A stretch of DNA of 64,000 bases. Origin: Halorussus litoreus. GTDB lineage: Archaea; Halobacteriota; Halobacteria; Halobacteriales; Haladaptataceae. The translations under genes were made by a program, and so were the position numbers. The DNA lies in assembly GCF_003382685.1 (NCBI RefSeq), contig NZ_QLVG01000032.1:1-64000 (forward strand), written 5' to 3'. Numbering within the stretch: position 1 is the stretch's first letter; every line of letters begins with the position of its first letter. The notes under the pieces are model-generated. The model searched no databases. It saw only the letters and a program-made list of their open reading frames with translations, and was not told where the DNA came from. This document shows positions 38,458 through 47,987 of the stretch, in pieces.

Positions 38458-41400
38458 ATGTCTGACACTCAACTTGACGAGATTCGTCGCCAGCTCGATA
38501 AAGAACTCTCCTTAGAGAAGTTCGAAGATGATGCTCGGGATACTGAAGAGGCCGCTACGCAGTTCTTCCAAGATCTCTTCGTCCAACTGCTCAACTTCGA
38601 CATGAGTGTCTCAGCAACTGGACAGGATACATGGCACGAGCTACCGGCACACAGATGGCGTGATAGTGCTCGGGCGAACGCTGCACGTCTATTCGCTGAG
38701 GCGAGGAACTTCCGCGTTGTCTACGTCGAACTTGATAGGCTGACCCGTACTGCCGAACGAAATGCTATCCAGAGTCTCACGCGCTCCGACCGAAGAGGAG
38801 GATGGGCTATTGAGGGGTCCTTCCTCACGGTTTTCCACGCACCTGACGAGGAAACCTGGCACCTTGTGACGCCCTATGAGGAAGGAACTGACGACATTAC
38901 TACCGGACGACCGGTACTCCGCCGGTATACACTGGGCGAAGGAGAAACACACCGGACAATCGCTACTGCGCTCCAGGGCATGGATGCGAGCCAAGGACGG
39001 CTCGCAGAACGGATTGACGAGGCGTTCAGTGTCAAGCCGGTTACTGAGGACTTCTACGAGGACTACAAGAGCGTTTACGATACTCTTAGTGATGAACTTC
39101 GCAATAAGGGGCTTGACATCGAGGAAGCGGACCAGTACGCACACGTCACGCTGAACCGGCTGATGTTCTTCTATTATTTGCAGAAGAAGGGCTGGATCGG
39201 TGACCGGAAAGACTTCGTCCACTGGTTCCTCGAGCAGTACGAGGACTCTGCTGACTCGGAAGAATTACACGAAAAGTGGCTTTCAACCCTGTTCTTCGAC
39301 GGGATGAATCAGCCGGCTGGCGAATCGATAGATGCTGATCTGCCAGAGCCTGTCGAAGAAGCGATCTCGGGGATCCCTTACATGAACGGTGGGCTGTTCC
39401 AATCCACAGGACTCGATAAAAACGATACGTTCCTCTCGGACGCTGCTCTGAACACGGTCATTCGTGGCTTCCTCGAACAATACAACTTCACCGTCACAGA
39501 AGAAAGCGCGTACGATATTGACGTCGCTGTTGACCCGGCGATGCTTGGCAAAATCTATGAATCTCTCATCGCGGAAGAAGATCGGGGAGATTCTGGTATC
39601 TTCTACACGCCTCGGACCGAGGTTGACCTTATGTGTAGGTTTGCAATTTACGAGCAACTGACCGAGGAAGCAGAGATCTCGTCAGATGCGGGTCGAAAGA
39701 AAATCACCGATTTTGTCTTCTCCGAACCGGACGCTTGGGAAGGGGGTGTAGAGGAAACGTCAACTCTCGAACAGTACCTCGAGGGACTGGATATCGTCGA
39801 TCCCGCATGTGGTTCAGGTGCCTTCCTCGTTGGCATGGTACAGGTACTATCAGAGTTGTATCGCAAATGTGACACCGACCTCGGATTCGAGGAGAAACGG
39901 CGTATCATCAACTCAAACATCTATGGAGTCGATATCAAGGATTGGGCGGTGCGCGTTGCTGAATTCCGTCTTTGGTTGTCGCTCATCGAGACCTCGGATA
40001 CGGTCCCAGACGAACAGCCCGTGCTTCCAAACTTCTCATTTAATCTTCAGACCGGCGATAGCATCATTCAGCGTGTAGGTGATCGCCGGATCTCTGTTCG
40101 ATCTCTTATTCAGTCCCCGAGTGACGACGTACAGAGAGGACTCAGTGAGGTTGAGGAACTGAAACAAGGATACTTCGAGGGAGAACGGAGTGACGAGGAC
40201 GCGATCAAACGAAGACAAACGGAGCTTCTGAAACAGCACATCTCGGAAGTCATTCGACGTAAGGATTCGGGGGAACAACAGACTCTAACCGGGGACGTAA
40301 GCGATTCCGAGACGGGTCGACAGACGCAGGTCGAGATCGAACGGCTGACTGAAGTTAAGGACCGACTCGATTCGTCTGGCAGTGAAGCGTTCTTCCTTTG
40401 GGAATTGAGTTTTTCCGAGGTTATGCTGAACGGGGGATTCGACATTGTTATCGGCAACCCTCCGTACATCGGGAACGAATTCATAACCGATCCGTCAATC
40501 GCTCAAGAGCGTCTTGACCAGATGGACGACGACCAGCGAGAAGAAATACAAGACAGATACAAGCAGCAACTAGGTGAGTACGTCGAAGAGACCTATGGAT
40601 TTGAACCCGATGGGCAGAGCGATTACTATGCCCATTTCTTCTTTAAAGGATTAGAGATTCTCGATCAAAATGGGACCCTCAGCTACATTACTTCTGATAA
40701 ATGGTTGGATCGAGGATACGGCTCTGATCTTCAGGAGGTCTTCCTGACCCACACCGATTTGAAATCAATCCTCGCAAACCGGACGAAGCGATCTTTCGAG
40801 GAAGCGGACATTACGACGGCAATTACGACAGTGGAGAAGCGCGACTCAGACGCCAGACAGCTTGGTGGGATGCCAAGATTCATTTCCTGTTCAGAACCTT
40901 ATAGCCAGATTGTTACCACGGAGAACATCCCGTCGTTGCTCTATGGAAGCCACAATAAGGAAGCGGAATATCGATCCGAAACGCTCTATCTTTCCACTCA
41001 GCCGTACGCACGCGTCGTTTCTATCGATGCGGCGAGCCTATGGCAACTCGGTGGTGGTCAAATCAATGAAAACGGTATCGACAGTTCCGGGAAAGTAACT
41101 CCTCAGGGAAGCTACGACGGTGATAAGTGGGGGAGTATGTATATCCGTGCACCTGACACAGTCTTCGAGATCTTAGAAACGCAGGGCGACCGTGTACAGA
41201 CACTGGAGAATTACGGCGTTACGAGCTATCTTAACACAGGTGGCGCGAAAAAGTTCTACGTCGTAGAGCGTGTTGAGGAGATAGGAGACGGCTTGTCCCG
41301 AATTCGGAATCGGGAATACGACGAAGAATTCGTGGTGGAGAATCAGTTCCTGAAACCGTTCCTCGGATCCCCAAGAGACACGACATCGCTTCGTATCACC

Positions 41401-42057
41401 ACCGACGATCCCGGCGACGTTCGAATCCTATCAATCCCTCCAGAAACGGATATTGATTCGTTTGAAGTCCACGATTACATCCAGTTTGGCGAAGAGAAGG
41501 GTTACAGTGAACGGTCGGGTCCCAGTCGCCGTAGCCCTTGGTGGAAGCCCCCTTCCAAGGCGGCGAACGGGGCCAGCATTGTTCTGCCACGTACTCACAA
41601 CGACAACCATCGGGCATTTTACAATCCGGAGAAAGTAATCACCGGTCGGTTCTACCGTGTGGATCCAGAAGATAGCGAGTACATATCCCTGATATTAAAT
41701 TCCACGTTCGGGAGTCTCTTCTTCGAAATCTACGGAGATCCACGAGGCCAGGGAGCACTGGATCTCTACACTGGCGATTACGGGAAATTACCGGTAATCG
41801 AACCAGACACAGAAGGCGAATCCGTTCCGGACGCTGCCTTATCGATGCTCGACCGAGAGCCCGAATCAGTGTTCGAGGAGTTAGGAGCGGAAACTCCCGA
41901 AGCGGTTGAATTGGCGGGGGTGAAGGAAGACCGCCGGGAGCTCGATCGGTACGTAATGGCTGACGTGATTGGTCTCTCCGAACAGTCGCAGCTAGATATT
42001 TATAAAGGCCTGCTTAGACTTGTTGACGAGCGACTCAGTAAAGCAGATAGCGTCTGA
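38458..42057 (+). CDS. Eco57I-type N6-adenine DNA methylase
   Basis: A 1199-residue protein. Residues 20-400 are a helical N-terminal region of the type II-L/PglX kind; no PD-(D/E)xK nuclease motif was seen. The SAM site DPACGSGAFLVGM is near 448 and the catalytic NPPY (VIGNPPYIG) near 663. The remaining 500 residues are target recognition. The PLD-helicase gene begins 9 nt after its stop. The pair resembles the methylase-plus-helicase logic of DISARM and BREX, in which host DNA is marked and unmarked DNA attacked. Confidence 0.92.
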   Translation: MSDTQLDEIRRQLDKELSLEKFEDDARDTEEAATQFFQDLFVQLLNFDMSVSATGQDTWHELPAHRWRDSARANAARLFAEARNFRVVYVELDRLTRTAERNAIQSLTRSDRRGGWAIEGSFLTVFHAPDEETWHLVTPYEEGTDDITTGRPVLRRYTLGEGETHRTIATALQGMDASQGRLAERIDEAFSVKPVTEDFYEDYKSVYDTLSDELRNKGLDIEEADQYAHVTLNRLMFFYYLQKKGWIGDRKDFVHWFLEQYEDSADSEELHEKWLSTLFFDGMNQPAGESIDADLPEPVEEAISGIPYMNGGLFQSTGLDKNDTFLSDAALNTVIRGFLEQYNFTVTEESAYDIDVAVDPAMLGKIYESLIAEEDRGDSGIFYTPRTEVDLMCRFAIYEQLTEEAEISSDAGRKKITDFVFSEPDAWEGGVEETSTLEQYLEGLDIVDPACGSGAFLVGMVQVLSELYRKCDTDLGFEEKRRIINSNIYGVDIKDWAVRVAEFRLWLSLIETSDTVPDEQPVLPNFSFNLQTGDSIIQRVGDRRISVRSLIQSPSDDVQRGLSEVEELKQGYFEGERSDEDAIKRRQTELLKQHISEVIRRKDSGEQQTLTGDVSDSETGRQTQVEIERLTEVKDRLDSSGSEAFFLWELSFSEVMLNGGFDIVIGNPPYIGNEFITDPSIAQERLDQMDDDQREEIQDRYKQQLGEYVEETYGFEPDGQSDYYAHFFFKGLEILDQNGTLSYITSDKWLDRGYGSDLQEVFLTHTDLKSILANRTKRSFEEADITTAITTVEKRDSDARQLGGMPRFISCSEPYSQIVTTENIPSLLYGSHNKEAEYRSETLYLSTQPYARVVSIDAASLWQLGGGQINENGIDSSGKVTPQGSYDGDKWGSMYIRAPDTVFEILETQGDRVQTLENYGVTSYLNTGGAKKFYVVERVEEIGDGLSRIRNREYDEEFVVENQFLKPFLGSPRDTTSLRITTDDPGDVRILSIPPETDIDSFEVHDYIQFGEEKGYSERSGPSRRSPWWKPPSKAANGASIVLPRTHNDNHRAFYNPEKVITGRFYRVDPEDSEYISLILNSTFGSLFFEIYGDPRGQGALDLYTGDYGKLPVIEPDTEGESVPDAALSMLDREPESVFEELGAETPEAVELAGVKEDRRELDRYVMADVIGLSEQSQLDIYKGLLRLVDERLSKADSV

Positions 42058-42066
42058 TAACAAATC

Positions 42067-45000
42067 ATGAGTGATCTCAATATCATAGATAACCGTCGCT
42101 ATTCACACCTCGATGAGGTGCTAAAGACGGGGCTGGACAACGACAGCGTAGATCGAGTTCGAATAGCGGTCGGGTATCTCTACATGAGCGGCCTCAAGCG
42201 CCTCCGACCCGAACTCGACGAGTTCCTCGATAACGGTGGCACGCTTCAGATCCTAATGGGAAATCCAGACCAGCAGGGGCTGGACGAACTTATCGAAGCC
42301 CACCAGAACCGACGTCTCACGGAAACGAAATTCCGACAGGCGAGTAACGTTCAATGGAGTGAACGTCCCGAAATTCGCGCCAATACTGCCGATAACTATT
42401 CGCATCAGCTACTCTACGAGGACCCGACGGCGGAGAATCAAGCGTTCTTCACGAAACTCGTAGACTGGCTGGAGCAGGGCCGCATTGAGCCCAAACTCTA
42501 CCTAGAAGAGCGATTCCACGCGAAAGCCTACCTCTTCGAGAAGGACGAGGGTGACATCTTCGAGCCAAAAGACGTCGGCGTCGTCGGGTCATCGAATCTC
42601 AGTCTCAGTGGGCTTCACAGTAATACGGAACTCAACGCCCCGGTATACAACGAGAAGGTCCGACAGCTGAAGGAGTGGTTCGACGACCTATGGGACGACG
42701 CCGTCGAGTTCGATGCTGAACTCCTGGACGTGTTTGAGGACTCGTGGGTAGCGAATAACCCAGGCCATGTGACCAGCGAAGGCGACACTCCCGCAATTCC
42801 CGGTGATGAACTCCCGGACGATACCACCGAAACCCTTCAGGAGGTCAGCAGTGGGACTGGCCTACCGGCACCGTACATCGTGTACGTCAAAATCCTGTAC
42901 GAGCTCTATAAGGAGACGTTGGAAACCGCCGAAGATTACCTCCAGTCGTTCGACGTCTACGAAGATCTCTACGACTTCCAGCAGTGGGCCGTGAACCGTG
43001 GCATCCGCATCGTCAACAAGTACGACGGCGTGGTCGTCTCCGACGTCGTCGGGATGGGGAAGACGTTCGTCGGGCTCGGTCTCCTCGAACACTTCCATGC
43101 CCGCAATCGATTGCGTGGTGAGAAGGGGAAGATGCTGATTATCTCCCCAAAGCATCTCCAGCCGATGTGGGAACGGATGGTCAACCGGCGCTACAACTTC
43201 AACGCCGAGGTCATCAGTCTCGGGCATGTCTCGAAAGAGGACTACCAAGAGGTCCTCTTGGAGGAACACGACGATACGACAGTCTGCCTTATCGACGAGG
43301 CCCATCACTTCCGAAACGACGACACAAACCGGTACGATAACCTCCAATCCTTCCTGCCGACGGTCAACCAGACCATCCTGCTGACTGCGACGCCGTATAC
43401 GAAGAGCGCGTTCGACGTCTACAATCAGATTAAACTCTTCCACATTGAGGATATCACACCGATTCCGATTACGCCGCCGAACCTCCAGGAGTTCACGAAG
43501 CTGGCGGAGAATGGTGAGAAGGACCTGTCGAACCTGCTCAGCCACGTGATGGTTCGTCGGACTCGCCAGGACATCATCGACCAATACGGTGAAGAAGACG
43601 ATGATGGACGAGAGTATCTTCAGATGGATGGCGAACGTCGATACCTCCCAGATCGCCACCTCCAGACGGTTAACTACAATCTGCACGACACCTATTCAAC
43701 CGGTGATGGAGTCAGCAATTCGCTCTATGTCCCCATTGTGGATACTCTCGAGGAGCTCACGTTCGCGCGGTATTCGCTTGGCCAAGAGGACTATCTGAAG
43801 AACGAGTTCGCTCATCGCGATCCGTATCAAAATCTCTCGTCGATGGGGCGGAGCATTCGTGGACTAATGAAGTCCAACCTACTGAAGCGATTAGAGAGCA
43901 GCGTCCACGCGTTCTATACCTCGCTGAACCGAATGCTCCAAAGTTATCGGATATTCCGTGATCTCCTAGACGAGGGAACAGTAGCGGTCGGTAGCGATGT
44001 CTCGGAGCTAATCAACAGTGGCGAGCAGATCGATTATATACTCGAAGAAATCGACCAAATGGTAGAGGATGAGGAATATGCAGAGTACGAAACTAATGCA
44101 TTTCATCTCGACGATTTAAAGCGCGATCTCGAAGCCGACATTCAGCTCCTCTCCGATCTCCAGTCGACACTCGAACCCTTCCACGAAGAGATCAAGCACG
44201 ATTTCTCGATGGACGACAAAGCAGAGCAACTACGGCAGCTGCTCACCGAACTTCGCTTCGGATCACACGAAATCCTGGAACGCGGTGACAATGCCGAGAA
44301 ACTCATTGTATTTACACAGTTCACTGATACCGTAGAGTATCTGGAATCTGCATTCGAACAGTTTCAGGATAACGGACAGCTCCCTGGCGATGTGCGATTT
44401 GCGAGTGCGAGCGGCGATTCCTCGAACGTCGAAGACACCATACAACGGTTCGCACCTGAGGCGAACGATGCTCGGGACAGCGTGGACCCAGGTGATGAGA
44501 TCGATATCCTGTTCGCAACAGACGTCGCCGGCGAGGGTGTGAACCTTCAGGATGCCAATCTCGTCATCAACTACGATCTACACTGGAACCCGCTTCGTCT
44601 TATACAACGTATCGGTCGCGTTGATCGCCTTGGGAGCGGCCACGATCATATCTATGCGCTGAATTTCCTCCCCGAAACCGAACTCGAGGAGGAATTAGGG
44701 ATTGTCGAACGAGTCGAGGGTCGTGTCCAAGAGATCGGCCGTGTCCTTGGGGAAGATGGGGCGATTCTGAGTCCGGAGGACAATATCAACCGGTCGTACA
44801 TGGAAGATATCTATGCCGAGGAAGACATCGAGAAGGTCGAAGATGACGTGGACGAGATCATTGGCAGCGACGACCTGATTGGTCCAGCATCCAATCTCCA
44901 GGATCTTAAACGAAAGCACCCGGACTTGCTGACCTGGCTCGAAGACCGCGACGGCATCAGGAGTGCGATGGAGTGGAATCGAGACTACGATGGCGTTGTC

Positions 45001-45567
45001 ATCGTATATCGGCAGGGTGAGTATACGACGCCGTACTTGGTGGCTTTCCCATCTGAGGGTGGAAAGTCCCTCGAATCAGAGGAGAAGGATGCTGTCGTTG
45101 AGACAGTTGTTTGTCCCGTTGACGAACCGGTTGCCGACGTAGATGCCGAGACCTTTGACGAACGGTACGAGCAAGCTGTCCAGGTCGCTCGAACGGAGTT
45201 CGGCGAAGACATGGGTGAACGACGTCGTTTCCAACAGGAGGCACAACGAGGAGCGAGTGTCGACCGTGAGTACGTCATTGAAGAGCTCGGGGAAATCTCG
45301 GCATCGGTCGAGAATCCTGATCAGCAGCGGACTCTCGCACGGTATCAGGATATAGTGGAGACTGTTTCAGCCGACCAGATTCTCGATGAATTTGGTACGC
45401 TTCGTGATGAAGGGGTCACTGGCGATGAACTCGTAGATGCAGTTGTAGAGATCATGTCCCGGTACAACCTCGAGGAGCGATATGAAGAGCGACAACAGTG
45501 GGCCGAAGAACAAGAGGAACCACCACACGTCGTGGCGGGGATGTATCTCAAGGGAAGCGCTGACTAA
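42067..45567 (+). CDS. PLD-nuclease / SNF2-like helicase fusion
   Basis: A 1166-residue protein. Residues 1-220 are a phospholipase-D-type nuclease: HAKAYLF near 151 and GSSNLSLSGL near 174 form an HKD-like motif. VVGMGKTFVG near 327 is Walker A, CLIDEAHHF near 407 the DEAH box, and FATDVAGEGVNL near 816 with RIGRVDRLG near 848 are helicase C motifs of SF2/SNF2 translocases. The C-terminal 250 residues are of unknown function. With the methylase upstream it would be the restriction arm. DISARM uses separate helicase and PLD proteins; here they are one chain. Confidence 0.92.
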   Translation: MSDLNIIDNRRYSHLDEVLKTGLDNDSVDRVRIAVGYLYMSGLKRLRPELDEFLDNGGTLQILMGNPDQQGLDELIEAHQNRRLTETKFRQASNVQWSERPEIRANTADNYSHQLLYEDPTAENQAFFTKLVDWLEQGRIEPKLYLEERFHAKAYLFEKDEGDIFEPKDVGVVGSSNLSLSGLHSNTELNAPVYNEKVRQLKEWFDDLWDDAVEFDAELLDVFEDSWVANNPGHVTSEGDTPAIPGDELPDDTTETLQEVSSGTGLPAPYIVYVKILYELYKETLETAEDYLQSFDVYEDLYDFQQWAVNRGIRIVNKYDGVVVSDVVGMGKTFVGLGLLEHFHARNRLRGEKGKMLIISPKHLQPMWERMVNRRYNFNAEVISLGHVSKEDYQEVLLEEHDDTTVCLIDEAHHFRNDDTNRYDNLQSFLPTVNQTILLTATPYTKSAFDVYNQIKLFHIEDITPIPITPPNLQEFTKLAENGEKDLSNLLSHVMVRRTRQDIIDQYGEEDDDGREYLQMDGERRYLPDRHLQTVNYNLHDTYSTGDGVSNSLYVPIVDTLEELTFARYSLGQEDYLKNEFAHRDPYQNLSSMGRSIRGLMKSNLLKRLESSVHAFYTSLNRMLQSYRIFRDLLDEGTVAVGSDVSELINSGEQIDYILEEIDQMVEDEEYAEYETNAFHLDDLKRDLEADIQLLSDLQSTLEPFHEEIKHDFSMDDKAEQLRQLLTELRFGSHEILERGDNAEKLIVFTQFTDTVEYLESAFEQFQDNGQLPGDVRFASASGDSSNVEDTIQRFAPEANDARDSVDPGDEIDILFATDVAGEGVNLQDANLVINYDLHWNPLRLIQRIGRVDRLGSGHDHIYALNFLPETELEEELGIVERVEGRVQEIGRVLGEDGAILSPEDNINRSYMEDIYAEEDIEKVEDDVDEIIGSDDLIGPASNLQDLKRKHPDLLTWLEDRDGIRSAMEWNRDYDGVVIVYRQGEYTTPYLVAFPSEGGKSLESEEKDAVVETVVCPVDEPVADVDAETFDERYEQAVQVARTEFGEDMGERRRFQQEAQRGASVDREYVIEELGEISASVENPDQQRTLARYQDIVETVSADQILDEFGTLRDEGVTGDELVDAVVEIMSRYNLEERYEERQQWAEEQEEPPHVVAGMYLKGSAD

Positions 45568-45635
45568 GCAGCTGGCACTGGCTGTTGCGCTACTCTTGCT
45601 GAAGTTCAAATAGCAATAGGAGCAAACTCCTAGAT

Positions 45636-45986
45636 GTGACCGAACTGAGCCAGCTTCCCACGACAGAATCGGGACACGTAGTGAAACGGCACTCAATGCA
45701 GTGGCTGGAAGGATTGACAGAGCGAAGCGAGAAGGAGTTCAAAGCTGCAGTAGTGCCGAAGCCTGCCGAATTCTCCGGGAGTAAGTACCCAACGGAGATC
45801 TCGACTGTTCGGATTACAGGGGGACCAGAATTTATTGAAGCTGCTGGTAGCCTTCTCAAACCACTGCTTGATTTCGAGAACGATACAACTCGTGTGGAGA
45901 TCAATCTTCAGCAGACAGAAGATCGGGACACTGGAAATTTGACCGATAACTACGCACTCTATATCTCGATAGCAGAGCGTGGATAG
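45636..45986 (+). CDS. Small unknown protein
   Basis: A 116-residue frame starting at GTG 45636; an internal GTG (VKRHSMQWLEG) is another possible start. The middle reads YPTEISTVRITGGPEFIEAA, a beta-alpha pattern that may be a small ferredoxin-like domain, ending IEINLQQTEDRD-like strands. It follows the helicase by 68 nt and may be read through. Family unknown. Confidence 0.6.
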   Translation: MTELSQLPTTESGHVVKRHSMQWLEGLTERSEKEFKAAVVPKPAEFSGSKYPTEISTVRITGGPEFIEAAGSLLKPLLDFENDTTRVEINLQQTEDRDTGNLTDNYALYISIAERG

Positions 45987-46033
45987 GCGTATTCAGCTGG
46001 TTTAAACCATAATAGCCGAAATACAAGGACGTC

Positions 46034-46258
46034 ATGGAGAATATCGAGAAAGAGGATTGCGTCCGAATAGATATTCCCGATGAGACAGATCCTGATCATG
46101 GACATCACGGAAAACATGGCACAGTGGTTGACGTGCTCACTGATGATGCAGGACGTGAAACAGGAGACCCACGAGATTCACATCTCTACCGGGTGCGCTT
46201 AGAATCTGGAGAAATACTTGACATTCGGTGGCGTGACATTCGGCCACCGATTCAGTAA
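46034..46258 (+). CDS. Small KOW/SH3-like protein
   Basis: A 74-residue acidic protein from ATG 46034. HGKHGTVVDVLTDD near 25 and HLYRVRLESGEILDIRWRDI near 50 give a five-strand SH3/KOW-like barrel, as in translation-associated or DNA-end proteins. The role cannot be told from sequence. Confidence 0.6.
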   Translation: MENIEKEDCVRIDIPDETDPDHGHHGKHGTVVDVLTDDAGRETGDPRDSHLYRVRLESGEILDIRWRDIRPPIQ

Positions 46259-46420
46259 CTGGATGTCGTCCTATGGTTGTTCTACAACTTTCACAAACCC
46301 CAAAGACGATATTATTTCGCGCACCGAGATTTATCGGTTCCATACGGTTGCGCTGGACGTCAACCGACATCAACGAGATAAAATTATAAAACCGTGCAAG
46401 AAATCTGAGTAGATATATCG

Positions 46421-47221
46421 ATGACGAGCATTGAGGAACCAGACAATATTGGTGGTGCTGACATTCATCGTGCGTCTGAACTTGAGGGATGCAAGGTCGT
46501 ATTCACCGGTCGACTCTCAGAAGTCACTCGATCTGAAGTGAAGACCCTTGTTGAAAACCACGGCGGAAAGGTCACGAACAACATCTCTCGTCAGAGCGAC
46601 GTTCTCGTCGTTGGGGAGAATCCAGGCACTGAGAAAATCGAATTCCTCGATGACCACGATATCTCGACTCTCACCGAGGCCGAGTTCTACAGTTTGTTCC
46701 CGAGCCGCTTTGACGACGTGGATGGTGTTACAGCCAGTAAGCCAGCTCAGTCCACGTTACCCGACGATGAACTTGGCACACTTACTATCGAGATCGAACC
46801 CCTTGTCCTCCAGGTCGCTAAATTCGAAGCCGAGAACAAGGGTGAAAAGCTAAACTCGTTAATTGAACGTTCAACCCGAGGGCTTCTCAAACAGGTCATT
46901 GACGGAGAACCATTACGTATGGCCGAATTCAACGACAGGGAATCCCTCGATATATCACTACCGCAGAATCTGCTTGCAATGGTCGAGACGGCAGTCGAAA
47001 CGACGCCAAGAGTGGAAACAGCAGAGGAGTTCGTCGTCAGAGCACTCCATTCGGAACTTGGATTCGAAGCTTCAGAGATGCAAGAGCTAACGTTGACACT
47101 TCCAGGGAGTATTGTTTCCTCCCTCAACTACCTCTCAGAGGCGGAGAACGATTGCGATGTGAACGAGCTTGCAGTTCAACTGCTCTATACTGGGCTGCCA
47201 GAACGTTTTAAGACCGAATAG
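46421..47221 (+). CDS. BRCT-domain protein
   Basis: A 266-residue protein. Residues 18-95 are a BRCT domain like the C-terminus of bacterial DNA ligase: LEGCKVVFTGRLSEVTRSEV, then GGKVTNNISRQSDVLVVGE and KIEFLDDHDISTLTEAEF. The rest is helical, with repeated LPGSI/LLYTGL-type stretches. BRCT domains bind phosphopeptides or DNA ends. TATA-like AAATTATAAAACC lies about 35 nt before ATG 46421. Confidence 0.85.
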   Translation: MTSIEEPDNIGGADIHRASELEGCKVVFTGRLSEVTRSEVKTLVENHGGKVTNNISRQSDVLVVGENPGTEKIEFLDDHDISTLTEAEFYSLFPSRFDDVDGVTASKPAQSTLPDDELGTLTIEIEPLVLQVAKFEAENKGEKLNSLIERSTRGLLKQVIDGEPLRMAEFNDRESLDISLPQNLLAMVETAVETTPRVETAEEFVVRALHSELGFEASEMQELTLTLPGSIVSSLNYLSEAENDCDVNELAVQLLYTGLPERFKTE

Positions 47222-47287
47222 AGTGAACCAACGACTGACACATTATATAGGGCGATAGAAGTATTCTCGACCACGAAGGTTTTCACA

Positions 47288-47836
47288 ATGGTACAAGTCG
47301 TCAACGTCGTTGCGTCGGGGGCCTTAGACGTCGAACTCGATCTGGAGGTAGTCGCCCGAGACCTTGTCGATATCGTCAACTACGATCCCGAGCTATACCC
47401 TGGCGCCTACTTCCGGTTCGATGACGACGCGCCGCTGATAACACTGTACCGCACCGGGAAGTACATCATCACCGGAGCGTCATCGGAAGCCGAGGCTGGA
47501 AGATTCCGGAATGAATTCCTCGCCTTGTTGAATCGCCACGGGATCGTATCGGATGCTGATGATGCATGGTTCACAGTCCAGAACTACGTGTGTATGGCGA
47601 ATATGGAGCGATCGTTCAATCTGTCAGCCCTTGCGATCGGTTTAGGGCTTGAGGTGACAGAATACGAGCCTGAGCAGTTCCCCGGCCTGGTGTACCGACC
47701 CCACGACCACGCATGCGTACTACTGGTCTTTGCCACTGGCAAAGTAGTGATCACTGGCGCTCCAGAGATTGCTGCGGCTGAAGCAGCCTTCTCGGCATTC
47801 CGTGAATCAATCGAAGCGCTACTTGCGGACGAGTGA
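47288..47836 (+). CDS. tbp: TATA-binding protein (extra, plasmid-type)
   Basis: A 182-residue TBP with the two direct repeats of the saddle fold: YPGAYFRFDDDAPLITLYRT and FPGLVYRPHDHACVLLVFAT, each followed by GKxxITGA. It is divergent from typical archaeal TBP: the phenylalanine-bearing stirrup PxAxxLxF is altered in both halves. Haloarchaea carry multiple TBPs that select promoter subsets, so this one may direct plasmid genes. CATTATATAG (about 47238-47247) is its own TATA box. An inverted-repeat copy lies 20 nt after the stop. Confidence 0.92.
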   Translation: MVQVVNVVASGALDVELDLEVVARDLVDIVNYDPELYPGAYFRFDDDAPLITLYRTGKYIITGASSEAEAGRFRNEFLALLNRHGIVSDADDAWFTVQNYVCMANMERSFNLSALAIGLGLEVTEYEPEQFPGLVYRPHDHACVLLVFATGKVVITGAPEIAAAEAAFSAFRESIEALLADE

Positions 47837-47856
47837 TCCTCTAATTCGCGGTTGTG

Positions 47857-47897
47857 TTAACCAACACAAACGAATTCCAGAGCCGGTTGTTGGTTAA
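47857..47897. repeat. 41-bp inverted repeat, copy 4
   Basis: Arms TTAACCAACA (47857-47866) and TGTTGGTTAA (47888-47897), 21-nt spacer. It starts 20 nt after the tbp stop and ends 90 nt before the BNR-repeat gene. Confidence 0.85.
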
Positions 47898-47987
47898 TCT
47901 GACACCACCGTAACTCGGTCCACATTCGAGGAACGACTCCCAACAAAACTCCCCGGAGGTTAATCAGACGGCGAACGTAAGCCAGCC

